The notes beneath the pieces were generated by a model, which was not told the origin of the DNA, searched no databases, and saw only the letters and a program-made list of their open reading frames with translations. A stretch of 64,000 bases of DNA. Source: Anopheles merus. Lineage: Eukaryota > Arthropoda > Insecta > Diptera > Culicidae. The position numbers and the translations under genes are program-made. Position 1 is the stretch's first letter, and each line of letters starts with the position of its first letter. Location: the NCBI RefSeq assembly GCF_017562075.2, contig NW_024427588.1:362001-426000 (forward strand), read 5' to 3'. Shown in pieces: positions 54,562-64,000 of the stretch.

Positions 54562-56717
54562 TATAGCCACACGAGGAAGGCGCTGCTTCGCGTTCACATG
54601 AAAATGTGGTAGTGTGAAATCAAGTTTGCAAGCGGTAAGACGCGTCGATGCGTGCCCTTTTTTTTCTCTCGTGAAACCAGTACGGAAAAACTATTTGGTA
54701 AGTACGTAATTGTGATATAAAATCAATTTCGGTTTTTAAAGAAATCGTAACACACGCACGCACGCGGAAGTGAGCACGGACCACGATAGAAGCAATATTC
54801 AATTGGTTGGTAAGTATTGTGCTTGGTGTTAAATTGAACAGCTGTTGGCAACATAGTTAATATTTCCCTCTATCCCTAGGAGTGCCGAAAACAACAGAAC
54901 AGGAGAGGAAAGAAAGCAGGAACGACCATTCAACGCGCTAGCGCCGGAGAAGCGGCAGGGAGGCAGGAACGATCGTCCAACGTGCTAGCGCCTGTTAGAG
55001 GAGAAGCGGCAGGAAGGTAGGGACGATCCTCCAGCGCGCTAGTGCAGCATGTGGGAGCAGCGAGAGGGAGGCAAGCAGGAAGAATTTTTAACGCGTGCAC
55101 ACCATTCGACAACGCTGGATGAAAGGAAGAACGAGGAGAGAAGGCAGGCAAGATGAGTACGTGGGTATCCCGCACCGGTTTTCGGCAGTGTAAATTGTGT
55201 GAGTATTGTATAGTGTATGTGCGAGTTAAGAGGTAAAAATAAAGAGCGAATGTATGGAATGGAGAAATGAGAGAGAGTCTTAGTTTGTTTTGCGAGAAAG
55301 GAGAGAATGAAAGAAATTGAACAATAATGTAGCATACAGAAACTACATGTATGATACACGCTGTCGCACGGTTGCAGAAACGTGTTCTTTAGTGCTGCTA
55401 ATGAGCACGATTTGAGAACGTTTTGAGCCCGTTTTTTCTCATACAAAATTGGAAAATGTCGCGCGATAATGTCGGTTGGGTTCTTTTTGCGCCTCTATGT
55501 TGCGCTTCATGAGCTGTAGCAGCTCTTCGTTTTGGCGCAACACCGCTTCGGTGTTTCTGCGCTTGCGGCTCCGTTTCTGTCGAGCTTTGGCTACCACCGG
55601 GTTTTGCTGCTCGTTATTTGCCATCTCACTATATGGCTGCTCGTGTTCTATGTTTGGCTCATTATTGTTATTTGCCAACAATTGGTTGTTGTTGTTGTTG
55701 CTGTCCATCGTGCAAAGCTGATCACTGAAAGAACGGCCAGAGTTGCCTTCTATTGTGGCCTTTAAGTTGGTCAAGTTAGCAACTGGTTCCTCCACGTCGT
55801 TTAAAGGCCGTTGATGGAACGGCCCGCCACCAGTAGCCAACAACGACGCTTTATTAACTCGCACCTTTTTTTCGACCGCACATTTATAATCGAAGCATAC
55901 CTGTAAAAACAGACATCGAAAATTAAAAGCAAAATGTATATAAGTATTGTTGCTCTTTTAATCTTACCCTCTTCCACGTTGCACCCGTTCGAATTGGTGG
56001 TCCAAGGGCGTTAAGATGCTCGGCCATCTCTTCCCAAAAAGCGGTCTGGTCTCTCTAGCGATGTCGGGGACATCTTCCAACTTGTCGACCATTTTTTGGT
56101 ACTGCATGCTGGTTGTGCGGGCGTCTTTGTTATTCCTAAAAGTGTATGCAGTATTAGATGTGATAATTACATGTGCTTATGCTGTTGGTTGTTGAAGCAG
56201 TCACTCACTGAAGAAGTTGCTGGAATCCAATGCTGTTAAACCCAAACCGGGTGCGCGAGCCCTTCATCTTTCGACTACCATCGAACAACAGCAGAGGAAG
56301 GAAATACCAGCAGCTTCTTAAGCCGAAACAGCAGCACGTTACCAATATCTCCAGCATATCGCCATTTGTTTGGATATGGCGGTACACATATTTTTGTTTA
56401 AAATGATAAAATTTGATTATTTATGAAATAAAATACTTACATTTTGTCGTGAAAGCAAATGCAACAACTCTGACCGACACAACACAACAACAAACAATCT
56501 GAGATTGGCGCCTTTCCGTGACAAAAAGCTGACGGAAAGCTGTTTGACAGTTTTGGATTTCCGTTTGTGTTTCATACTACATATCTTGGCAGTGTGCTTG
56601 TGAGTTTATATTTCGTTAAATTTTATTTTTTCCAACACACAACACAAACGGATGTCATAATACAAATCTTCCGATTTTGAAAACTTGTCTTTACAATTTG
56701 TGTTTAATAATCGGGCC

Positions 56718-56902
56718 TATTATCAATGTGGCTTTTAAATTTCTGTTCTTCATCTATTGTGACTCCAAGATATTTTATTTCTTTAACTCTCTCTATGGCC
56801 TCGTCATCAATATTGATCTGTAAGTCAAAGAGGGTCTTGGTACGAAACAGCACTAACATTTTAGTTTTTTGTTTGCATTTAATTTCAATCTTGTTATGAT
56901 CT
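56718..56902 (-). pseudogene. fragmented LINE (piece 3 of 4)
   Basis: Minus strand: NKIEIKCKQKTKMLVLFRTK, then DEAIERVKEIKYLGVTIDEE and QKFKSHID, the standard stretch after the RT active site. Left break: Harbinger insertion (56717). Right break: ~0.3-kb repeat. Joining to piece 2 gives QWLKYK-NKIEIKC in frame. Confidence 0.82.
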
Positions 56903-57206
56903 GCACTTTTACTTTTATTAAAACACTTATAACGTACATAATAAATAAAAGACACAATTAATAATCACAATGAACACTTTAAAATGATATGTGCGGTGGC
57001 CGCGTACCAACCGCACCGAGCGCCCCTGCCGAGAGCTCCTGCTCGATCGGCTCGCCAACACACTCTAATTGTGCGCTCAGCAAACACTAAGCCTTGCGCT
57101 GCTTAGTGTGTGCGACAATATGCGTGACACACTGTCAGCCTCCTGGACGTTGACCAGTGGCAGCGCAACTGCCACGGCAAGTCCAGGGATCGGCACGGCT
57201 GCCCAC
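56903..57206. repeat. short interspersed repeat, copy 2 (copy 1 at 19320-19512)
   Basis: The rightmost ~150 bp match copy 1, and the ends show a weak inverted pattern (GTGGCCGCGTACC against GTGGGCAGCCGTGCC). It splits the LINE frame between KYK and NKIEI. Family unknown; target duplication not resolved. Confidence 0.65.
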
Positions 57207-57598
57207 AACAAAGATTTTGTACTTCAACCATTGATCTAGCGAGGCCAGATCCTCATTTAGCTTCGTTGTTGCTTCTTTTACAGAGCTACAAGAGAGAAAG
57301 ACCACCGTGTCGTCAGCAAAGAGATTAATATCACAAAATTTCAATACATTTTTCATGTCATTTAAATACATAATAAACCAAATAGGACCAAGCACACTTC
57401 CTTGGGGGACTCTCAATGAGTTTTCAACAGATTCCGATGTTGTGGTTTTACAACGAGTTCTCTGAGTTCTCCCTTCTAAATAATTTTTAAACCAATCAAG
57501 TTCTTGTCCCACAATACCGAAGTTTTTTTAAGGCATTGATTAACAAAGGTCTCGATATTGTTTCAAAGGCTCTTTTCATATCTAAAAAGACAGCTAAT
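57207..57598 (-). pseudogene. fragmented LINE (piece 2 of 4): RT palm
   Basis: Minus strand: TLAVFLDMKRAFETISRPLL, then WFKNYLEGRTQRTRCK, LRVPQGSVLGPIWFIMYLND and the active site FADDTVV, ending DQWLKYK. A one-base shift lies near 57530. Upstream it continues at 63016 beyond the TIR element. Confidence 0.85.
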
Positions 57599-58075
57599 GT
57601 TATAGGGTAAATGTACCAATAGTGGTGCAATTTGTAGTGGTACCGATGTGTTTTAATGGATTTAAAGTGTCAGGAAGGACAATTTCTGAATAGTTTAACA
57701 CATAGCAATTGAAATATGTTTTATCTTCGCAATTACAATCATTTTCACCAGGAAACACATCAAATTTACGAAAAAAATACATATTTTTGTGACTGCTTCG
57801 TTGTACCTATAATGGTGGTATGGTTCCTATAGTCGTCGTATTGTCGTAAAAAACGTCAAACGTCATAGTGACTGGTCGATAATTCTTTGCGCTCCGATAT
57901 TTTATAATATTATTCAGTGAAAACTTATCCATAACGCAACTTGCTTGCTTGTGCTGACTGCCTCAAGACCTGGTTTTCATTAACAGTTGGAAATTGCTCA
58001 TCTGCAATCACCTACAATCATTTTTCCTGCTCTACAATCAATACCCCATTTCAACTATTGCTGTACCATTTTACA

Positions 58076-59359
58076 ATGGCCGGTATCTGCGCCGCTTGTG
58101 CCAACGACATCGTACCTGCTGATCGAATTGTGAAATGCCAGGGTTGGTGCAATGCCGAGTTTCATTTCACATGCAGTGGACTCTCTGAGGAACTGTCCGC
58201 TATTATAGAGTCCTGTGCACAACTTTTTTGGGCATGTAAGGCTTGTGTAAAGTTTCATAGAGATCCGCGTTCGGCTGTGCTTAGGTCGTCTACCCCTTAC
58301 ACCCACACCACTGTCGACTTATCGTCCAGCATTGCCGACCTTAAAGCGAGCCTCCATAGTGAGCTGCCAAAACAAATCACTGCCGTTATTAAATGCGATC
58401 TCCTCGAAGTGCTGAAGGATGAGATGCGTTCCTTTTTGCTTTCATCACACACCTCTACCGATTTACCCGCTCAACAACCCATTCATCGCAATCCAGCAAC
58501 ATCATACCCCGAATTGTTTAACTCAGTAATTAACAATATTCCCGATACCATTACACCAACACAAACACAGTTCCCATCTTTGGCGGCCTCACTTAGTGTA
58601 AGTGCAATCAAACCGACATCCTACATCAACAAAACACCACTTAACAACCTGCAAACACCACTACTAAGAGGATCGGGATCACCGCTTGCTTCAGATACAC
58701 TGGATATCATTCCACACACTAATACGCGTATGTGGCTTTTCTTTACACGTTTCGCCCCATCAGTTACCACTGAGCAAATTTCTCATATGGTGCAGGTACG
58801 TTTAGCGCTTGACAAGCGGGATGTGTTTGTTCACCGCCTGACGAAATTCGGCGCTAACACAAGTACACTCTCATTCATCTCATTCAAAGTGGGCATACCG
58901 GCCACTTTACGCAGTAAGGCTCTATCACCTGAGACATGGCCCTCCGCTCTAACATACCGAGAGTTTCGTGACTACCGGAACAACAACAATAACAATCCCA
59001 ATACACGCGCCGTCACCGATACTAACTCGATACATCAACTCACACACGATCACCCTGCCACTCTCGCTGCAGACAGCTATCACAATCCACTCTCACGGTC
59101 CGGAATAAGCGCTCCGACATCAAACACCACTACAGATATGCACTCGCAGCCTAGTCCGATTTCCTCTCCTGCTATGACCACTACAGATGCAGGTTTGTTT
59201 ACAACTGAACCACAGCAGGATCTCAACGAGCGAATGCTTGTCACCACTACACCTATCAGATCTCCTCCTGAATGCTTAGCCGCTCCTAAAAAAAGACCGC
59301 GACGAGTTAACACTAAACGGACTGATGATTCTGCGGAAGCCGGTCCGTCAGATGAATAG
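58076..59359 (+). CDS. CR1 LINE ORF1 protein with PHD-like finger
   Basis: I start at ATG 58076 (MAGICAACANDIV); the open frame extends further 5' without an ATG. Residues 5-60 form a Cys4-His-Cys3 PHD-type zinc finger: C..C, KCQGWC, EFHFTC, then WACKAC. PHD fingers are known in ORF1 of some CR1-clade LINEs. The middle is Thr/Pro-rich. Around 58730-58960 is a conserved-looking segment, MWLFFTRFAPSVTTEQISHM to SFKVGIP, probably an esterase- or RRM-unlike nucleic-acid-binding part that I cannot name. The end is basic (KKRPRRVNTKR). The protein should bind LINE RNA. The stop TAG (59357-59359) is in the same frame as ORF2. Confidence 0.82.
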   Translation: MAGICAACANDIVPADRIVKCQGWCNAEFHFTCSGLSEELSAIIESCAQLFWACKACVKFHRDPRSAVLRSSTPYTHTTVDLSSSIADLKASLHSELPKQITAVIKCDLLEVLKDEMRSFLLSSHTSTDLPAQQPIHRNPATSYPELFNSVINNIPDTITPTQTQFPSLAASLSVSAIKPTSYINKTPLNNLQTPLLRGSGSPLASDTLDIIPHTNTRMWLFFTRFAPSVTTEQISHMVQVRLALDKRDVFVHRLTKFGANTSTLSFISFKVGIPATLRSKALSPETWPSALTYREFRDYRNNNNNNPNTRAVTDTNSIHQLTHDHPATLAADSYHNPLSRSGISAPTSNTTTDMHSQPSPISSPAMTTTDAGLFTTEPQQDLNERMLVTTTPIRSPPECLAAPKKRPRRVNTKRTDDSAEAGPSDE

Positions 59360-59398
59360 CAATTGAATATCAACAACACAACAACAACATACCTACCA

Positions 59399-62299
59399 AT
59401 GTATTACCAAAATGTTCGAGGCTTGCGTAAAAAACTGAATGATCTTAGACTAGTACTTTCAGAAACTGAATACAAAATCGTAATATTAACTGAAACCTGG
59501 TTGAACAATAACATAAACAATGAGTTATTCAACGACGATCGCTATTCTATTTACCGATGCGATAGAACCACCACTAACAGCACTTTCTCCATCGGTGGTG
59601 GTGTTCTAATAGCCTGCTCTCGCTCTCTCTCATCTTGCGAAATTACACCGACGGATCGAACTATGGAACAGTTGTGGGTCAAAATTCGATTGGGCAATAT
59701 TTTTGTTTATATCGGTGCCATGTATATTCCACCGTACAACGCATATAACGACATAATTGTTAACAAACATCTGGAAAGTATACGCGAAGTTTCATCACGC
59801 ATGAGAGATAACGATCTTCTGCTTGTCGCTGGAGATTTTAACAAATGGGACATTACGTGGTCGAAGCTCAATCCAGTCGATGTCGAGGATGTACCATTGC
59901 GCTCCACATTCATGCACTATAAACCGTCATCTAAGTCTCGAAATAATCATATTTTCATAGATGGTATGGCAGCAAACGGCCTTTATGAATTAAGCAACGT
60001 TAGAAATTCCATGGACCGACAACTCGATCTAATTTTTGCTAACTCCAACGCCGCTGAGATCTGTTCTGCCGTGTCTAAATCCGAATCGGCTCTGCTTAAG
60101 TTCGACAATTATCATCATGCACTCGAATGGTAAATACGTCACTATGATCCTCATGCGTCTTGCTCCCACCCAAGCAACACACATCAGCAACGATTAAATT
60201 ATTCAAAGGCTAATATCGTCGAACTGGAGGAAAGAATATTTCTATTCGGTTCTACTTTTAACTGCTCCAACTTTCCATCCGTTGACGACGCTGTTCATGC
60301 TTTCACAATTTTCATTAAAGATGCTCTACAATCCTGTACTCCAATTATGCACCAGAAACGCTCTCCAGCATGGAGTAATAACAGGCTTATCATCCTCAAA
60401 CGAGCCAAAAACAAAGCCATTAGTCGACACCGTTTTTTGAGAAGTAATATCACTAGGGAAAATCGTAACAACGCCATACAAGCATACCGTCAGTATAACC
60501 GATCAAGATATAAGCAATATATATCTTCAATCGAAAGGTACCTTCTCCGACATCCCCGAAAATTTTGGCGCTTTATCGACAGCAGACGACGCTCAAAAGT
60601 AGTTCCATGCACAATCAAATATAATGATTCCGTGGGCACGTCACCCGAAGATATTTGCAACATTTTTGCTGAACGATTTTCCGATGCCTTGTCCACCCCA
60701 ATTGTAGATCAAACGGTGATCTCAAGGGCCACATCTTACACACCTCTAAACATGATTGATTACACCATTCCTACGTTTGATATACGCACAGTAGAAAAGT
60801 GCCTGAAAAGCCTTAAACCATCTACAGCTCCTGGTCCCGATGGCATTCCGAGTTTCATCATCAGTAAATGCTATCAATCCCTAGCACCTATATTAACAAA
60901 CATATATAACACGTCATTGAGTTCCGGTATTTTCCCACGCTTATGGAAGACCTCGTGGATGGTACCAATATTTAAAAAAGGGGATCGCTCATGTGCTCCA
61001 AACTATCGCGGTATCACATCACTTTGTGTGGTGTCAAAAGCTTTTGAGCTTCTGCTTTACAGCCCTATGCTCTCCGCTACATCGAATTATATTATGGATA
61101 ACCAACACGGGTTCGTACCCAAACGTTCAACATTAACGAACCTCACTGAATTCGTTAGTTTCTGCAAACGTAATCTCGACTCCGGAGGTCAAGTGGATGC
61201 TATTTACACCGATCTAAAAGCTGCTTTCGACCTCATCTCACACGACATTTTAATCGCCAAATTGCACAAATTAGGGTTTTCGGAACAAATAGTTAAGTGG
61301 TTGCATTCCTACCTCACAGAACGCTCATACAAGATCAAGGTAAACGATCATACATCTAGAGAGGTGCTTGGCACCTCAGGGGTGCCTCAAGGCAGCAATT
61401 TGGGCCCGCTGCTCTTCATTCTTTATATAAACGATGTAGGGCAATTGCTAGCTAAACACCGTTTTCTTCTGTTTGCCGATGACGTTAAGCTGTTCGCTCC
61501 TATCAACGATACCAATGACTGCATCAATCTTCAACATGCCATCAACCTGTTTAGCACATGGTGCCGTGATAATGCAATGGTGCTATGTATCGAAAAATGT
61601 CGTGTTTTGTCTTTTTACCGTTCTCGGTCTTGCACACGATTTAACTACCAGATCGATAACATATCCGTTGAACGCACCGATACATTCCGCGACCTTGGGA
61701 TCATTCTCGACACACGTTTAACATTTAACGATAACCTAGAGAATATAGTGTCTAGAGGGAACCAACTACTGGGTTGGATTATTCGATCAACGCAAGGTTT
61801 CCGTAATCCTATGACCATAAAAACCATCTACTGTGCCTACGTTCGATCTGTGTTAGAATATGGCAGTATTGTTAGTGACCCCTGTACCGAACAATGGAGT
61901 AATCGAATCGAGGCCATCCAAAGAAAAGCGACTAGATATGCTGTAAGACTCTTACCATGGCGACAGGGCGATGTGCTACCGTCATACCATTCCCGGTGTC
62001 TGCTTTTAGGGATTCAGTCGTTGAAAAAGCGCCGTGAGATAGCTAAATGCCTTTTTATATCAGGACTACTTAACCACCACATTGATACTCCTACTCTATT
62101 AGCTACGATAGGATTTAACGCGCCATCTAGGAATCTACGTACACGTCAATTCATATCCGTCCCTCGTTATAGAACTCGTTTTGGCCAGTCTGATCCTATG
62201 TCAGCTATGTGTCGAACTTTCATAAATAACTTTGATTTATTTGATTTCAACATGCCACAGAATGTTTTTAGAGATAGACTCAGGACACAACTTACGTAA
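59399..62299 (+). pseudogene. CR1 LINE ORF2, endonuclease and RT, one stop codon
   Basis: From ATG 59399 (MYYQNVRGLRKKLNDLR). The endonuclease has ILTETWL (Glu present), GAMYIPPYNAY, VAGDFNKWDITW and RQLDLIFAN. A single TAA (60131-60133) follows HALEW. The frame then stays open to 62299. The RT has STAPGPDGIPSFII, NYRGITSLCVVSKAFELLL, GFVPKRSTLTNLTEF, DAIYTDLKAAFDLISHDIL, SGVPQGSNLGPLLF and active site FADDVKLF, then FRDLGIILDTRLTF and the C-terminal RKATRYAVRLLPWRQ. With one substitution away from open, this copy is young. It nicks the target and primes reverse transcription. Confidence 0.9.
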
Positions 62300-63015
62300 T
62301 ATTTTTTTTCTCAAAATACATTTTCTATTCTTGTGCACCTGTTCTCCCCGATCGATTTATGTACCTTACATAGTCTATAAGCACTAATTTAAGTACATTC
62401 ATGTAGGATCTTCAAGATCCCGATGGATTAATCAATAAACATATTAAACATATTGTGTTCCTATAGTGGTGGTAAACAAAGATGCCTTAAAAACAGTGTC
62501 TTATTTTAATGAAACTAGTACGACGTGTCAAAAATGTCGTCGAAAAAAATCTAAAATTACCTGTTTTTATTGATTTTAGAACTAGGGCCACGATAGGAAC
62601 ATGCCTGTTTGGTGTACCTATAATGGCACTATGGTAAAAAACACTTAAAAATGCATAAATATAATCAAAAGCCAATGAATTTGAATAAAATAATATCATT
62701 TGATAACAATTATGTTAAAAAACTAATAATTGCGTTGTTATTTGGTCATTTAGAACGTTAACAAAAATATTAGTATCGTTATGAAATCCTAAGGATTTTG
62801 GAAAATGTTGACACATTTAACAAAATAATGGATTTTTCGGTCACTCAGTAACGGAATGGCCCCATTTAACTTTAAAACCCTTTGTAAAAGGCTAAAGAAC
62901 ATTTCACACTAACGTAAATAACTTAATTACTTTTAATTTGCCATATGAACCACATTTTAGTGCAATACCACCACTATTGGTACTAGCACCACTATAGGTA
63001 CATTTACCCTATGTT

Positions 63016-63187
63016 TTTTGTTTAAATTGGTTTTCCACTTCTCAAGTACAAGATTCAGAGCTGTTTCACAGGAATGAGATTCTCTATATCCTGATTGTTC
63101 TGGAACTAATAATTTATTTTCCTTTAAGTATTGAACCAGATGCTCCTTCACCACGAGTTCTAAAATTTTTTCTAGGGTGTTTAGCAT
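63016..63187 (-). pseudogene. fragmented LINE (piece 1 of 4): RT start
   Basis: Minus strand: LNTLEKILELVVKEHLVQYL, then LLVPEQSGYRESHSCETALN and LVLEKWKTNLNKK, the RT finger region. It ends at the TIR element and continues at 57598. Upstream (63190 onward) the sequence changes to another LINE 3' end, so the 5' part is outside or lost. Confidence 0.82.
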
Positions 63188-63189
63188 AT

Positions 63190-63735
63190 TTATTTGTTTA
63201 TTTGTAAATGTTCAGTGATTGGCCATAATTGGCCTTATCTCTGATCTTATAAACTAAACTTATAATAACATAAAGCATCACGGTACAATGTAACATCAGC
63301 ACAAAATAAATAACAAAGAGTATCACAACAAGAAAAACAGGTTAACCTAGGGAATTCCAGTCGAAAGAGTCATAGTGCGCATTAAATCGGATAGCCATCG
63401 CAGTCAAAGGTTCATTATCGCTATATGCACGTCTAGTTTGGTCAACTCTTAGTAGCCTAAAGTTTCTTAAAACACGAACAGGTACGTGGAAATTAACTCT
63501 AGCTAAAAGGTCCGGTGAATCTATCTCTCCTAGGATGATTTTCTTCATGAACAATATTTGCGCCGTTTCGCGACGAGTAGCGAGAGATTCCGGTCCAAAA
63601 ATTAAACACCGGGCATGATAACTAGGTCTCGCTGCTACGTTACGCCAGGGTGTGAACCGTAAGACCAAACGGGTGAATTTTTTCTGCACTGACTCAATCT
63701 TATTCAACCATAACGACGACGATGGGCACCAAACT
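63190..63735 (-). pseudogene. LINE 3' fragment inserted in the fragmented LINE
   Basis: Minus strand: VWCPSSSLWLNKIESVQKKF (from about 63732), PWRNVAARPSYHARCLIFG, EIDSPDLLARVNFHVPVRVL and FNAHYDSFDWNSLG ending at about 63345. A 3' UTR and tail AAATAAACAAATAAAT follow (about 63190-63206). 5' truncated in the last part of ORF2. CR1/Jockey group by motif style. Confidence 0.82.
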
Positions 63736-64000
63736 ACTGAGTGTTGTGTTTAAATGTGTTTATTCGACGTACTGTCGGGGAATGAATCTCGAGATGAGGA
63801 TTGAGCCCCTTTTATACTAATTCTAACAATAGCCAAAAACAGTCTGCACTCACATTACTATTCTAACTTATACTAATATAGTTCATATCGTATTAGTAGT
63901 AGTTCACTATATAACACTTCTCGCAGCTTTAAATGACATTTTAGAGATTTTTTTAAGGATTACAGACTACTCTTATAATCCAAAATTACGCTTGCTATTT
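63736..64000 (-). mobile_element. possible LTR, incomplete at the window edge
   Basis: Minus strand holds TATAAAAGGGGCTCAATCC (about 63802-63820) and AATAAACACATTT about 50 bases later, the spacing of a promoter and polyadenylation signal in an LTR. It ends near 63736. No partner LTR or coding region in the window. Confidence 0.35.

Larger units (their letters stand above)
52424..55478. mobile_element. ~3-kb foldback element with ~1.5-kb arms
   Basis: The left arm (52424-53981) and right arm (54012-55478) are reverse complements along their length, separated by 30 bp. The outer ends read CAACCGACATTATCGCGCGA and the inner ends CAACCGGCATTATCGCGCGA, so each arm itself has inverted ends. Both arms carry the same MITE at the mirrored place. 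The right arm lacks about 95 bp present at 53815-53905. No transposase. No target duplication seen. It interrupts the Harbinger Myb-like gene. Confidence 0.92.
52358..56267 (-). pseudogene. Harbinger Myb/SANT-like protein, split by the foldback
   Basis: Minus strand from ATG 56267: MKGSRTRFGFNSIGFQQLL, an intron, then DARTTSMQYQKMVDKLEDVP (exon about 56137-55975). After a one-base shift come FWEEMAEHLNALGPPI and RTGATWKR, then a GT..AG intron and VCFDYKCAVEKK (from about 55900). This Trp-spaced pattern is the Myb/SANT-like domain that helps Harbinger transposase bind DNA and enter the nucleus. The C-terminal half has an Asn-rich stretch, a KRSRKRR basic patch and a coiled NEELLQLMKRN. The foldback (52424-55478) then cuts it. 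Beyond, AIENATAALKEVMERL ends at TAA 52358-52360. Confidence 0.8.
50864..56717. mobile_element. PIF/Harbinger transposon, two genes, split by a foldback element
   Basis: Inverted ends: GGCCCGGTTATTAAACACAA (50864) and, inverted, GGCCCGATTATTAAACACAA (56717). TTA precedes the left end and TAT follows the right, so TA is shared but the 3-bp duplication is imperfect. Inside are a HARBI1-type transposase on plus and a Myb/SANT-like protein on minus, the standard two-gene set of this superfamily. Without the foldback it is about 2.8 kb, a normal size. It is inserted in a LINE ORF, whose reading continues on both sides. Confidence 0.9.
57841..62457 (+). mobile_element. near-complete CR1-clade LINE, 4.6 kb
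   Basis: Bounded by an imperfect ~17-bp target copy, TTCCTATAGTCGTCGTA (57824-57840) and TTCCTATAGTGGTGGTA (62458-62474). It contains a 5' UTR, ORF1 with a PHD-like zinc finger, ORF2 with endonuclease and RT, and a short 3' UTR ending in ACATATTAA-type repeats. One stop codon in ORF2 is the only lesion I see. Confidence 0.88.
57602..63012. mobile_element. TIR element, ATAGGGTAAATGTACC ends, split by a CR1 LINE
   Basis: Left end ATAGGGTAAATGTACCAATA; right end inverted ATAGGGTAAATGTACCTATA, both followed by GTGGTGC. GTT flanks both sides (57599-57601, 63013-63015), a possible 3-bp duplication. The word CCTATARTGGTGG recurs several times inside. Without the LINE it is about 0.8 kb with no coding capacity. 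It is inserted in the fragmented LINE between NKK and TLAVF. Confidence 0.85.

Noticed and set aside
63720..63736. TTTGGTGCCCATCG as an LTR primer binding site
   Set aside because: On the minus strand it reads VWCPSS within a LINE ORF that continues into NKIESVQKKF, so it is coding.

Overview
This is a eukaryotic window, almost certainly from a mosquito of the genus Anopheles. The signs are two copies of a tRNA-like SINE that I recognise as the SINE200 type, T1-like and other CR1-clade LINEs, an RTE-clade LINE, a CsRn1-type Ty3/gypsy element whose primer site matches tRNA-Trp, introns with GT..AG borders, and no bacterial gene organisation. I see no intact single-copy host gene. The window reads as a transposon graveyard of the kind found in pericentric or other repeat-rich chromatin, with several recent insertions. 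The only clear trace of an ordinary host gene is a decayed 6-phosphogluconate dehydrogenase pseudogene (17212-17700).

Layout. 1-2977: tail of a decayed Ty3/gypsy pol plus LTR and unassigned DNA. 2978-11336: a young CsRn1-type LTR retrotransposon on the minus strand with two identical LTRs and an open pol. Its 3' LTR is split by a 3.06 kb TIR transposon (3174-6231) with a TA duplication. 11584-12496 and 20127-21042: an inverted pair of ~0.9 kb repeats. 13326-16833: an RTE LINE with long target-site duplications, carrying a SINE. 18970-25679: two DUF4806-like genes and a CMC/EnSpm-like transposase gene with introns. 26667-27010: a ~140 bp tandem repeat.

27100-41975: one T1-like LINE split by a hAT element (29542 onward), into and beside which two inverted 3.3 kb hAT copies (31101-34732 and 35391-41259) inserted. 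The second copy carries a Helitron (37306-39867). Recombination between the two hAT copies inverted the 658 bp between them. Three sets of 8-bp target duplications are rearranged exactly as that predicts, and undoing the inversion restores the LINE reading frame.

42579-45879: another hAT, a Tc1-like element and a T1 fragment boxed by 73-bp direct repeats. 45880-49500: an I-clade LINE on the minus strand. 50327-63187: one LINE on the minus strand split into four pieces by a PIF/Harbinger element (50864-56717, itself split by a 3 kb foldback element), a ~0.3 kb repeat, and a TIR element (57602-63012, itself split by a nearly intact CR1 LINE at 57841-62457). 63190-64000: another LINE 3' end and LTR-like DNA.

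Nothing here works as a pathway. The value of the window is stratigraphy: nearly every junction can be read, giving relative ages, target-site preferences and one clear transposon-mediated inversion. Family names rest on motif recognition without a database search.
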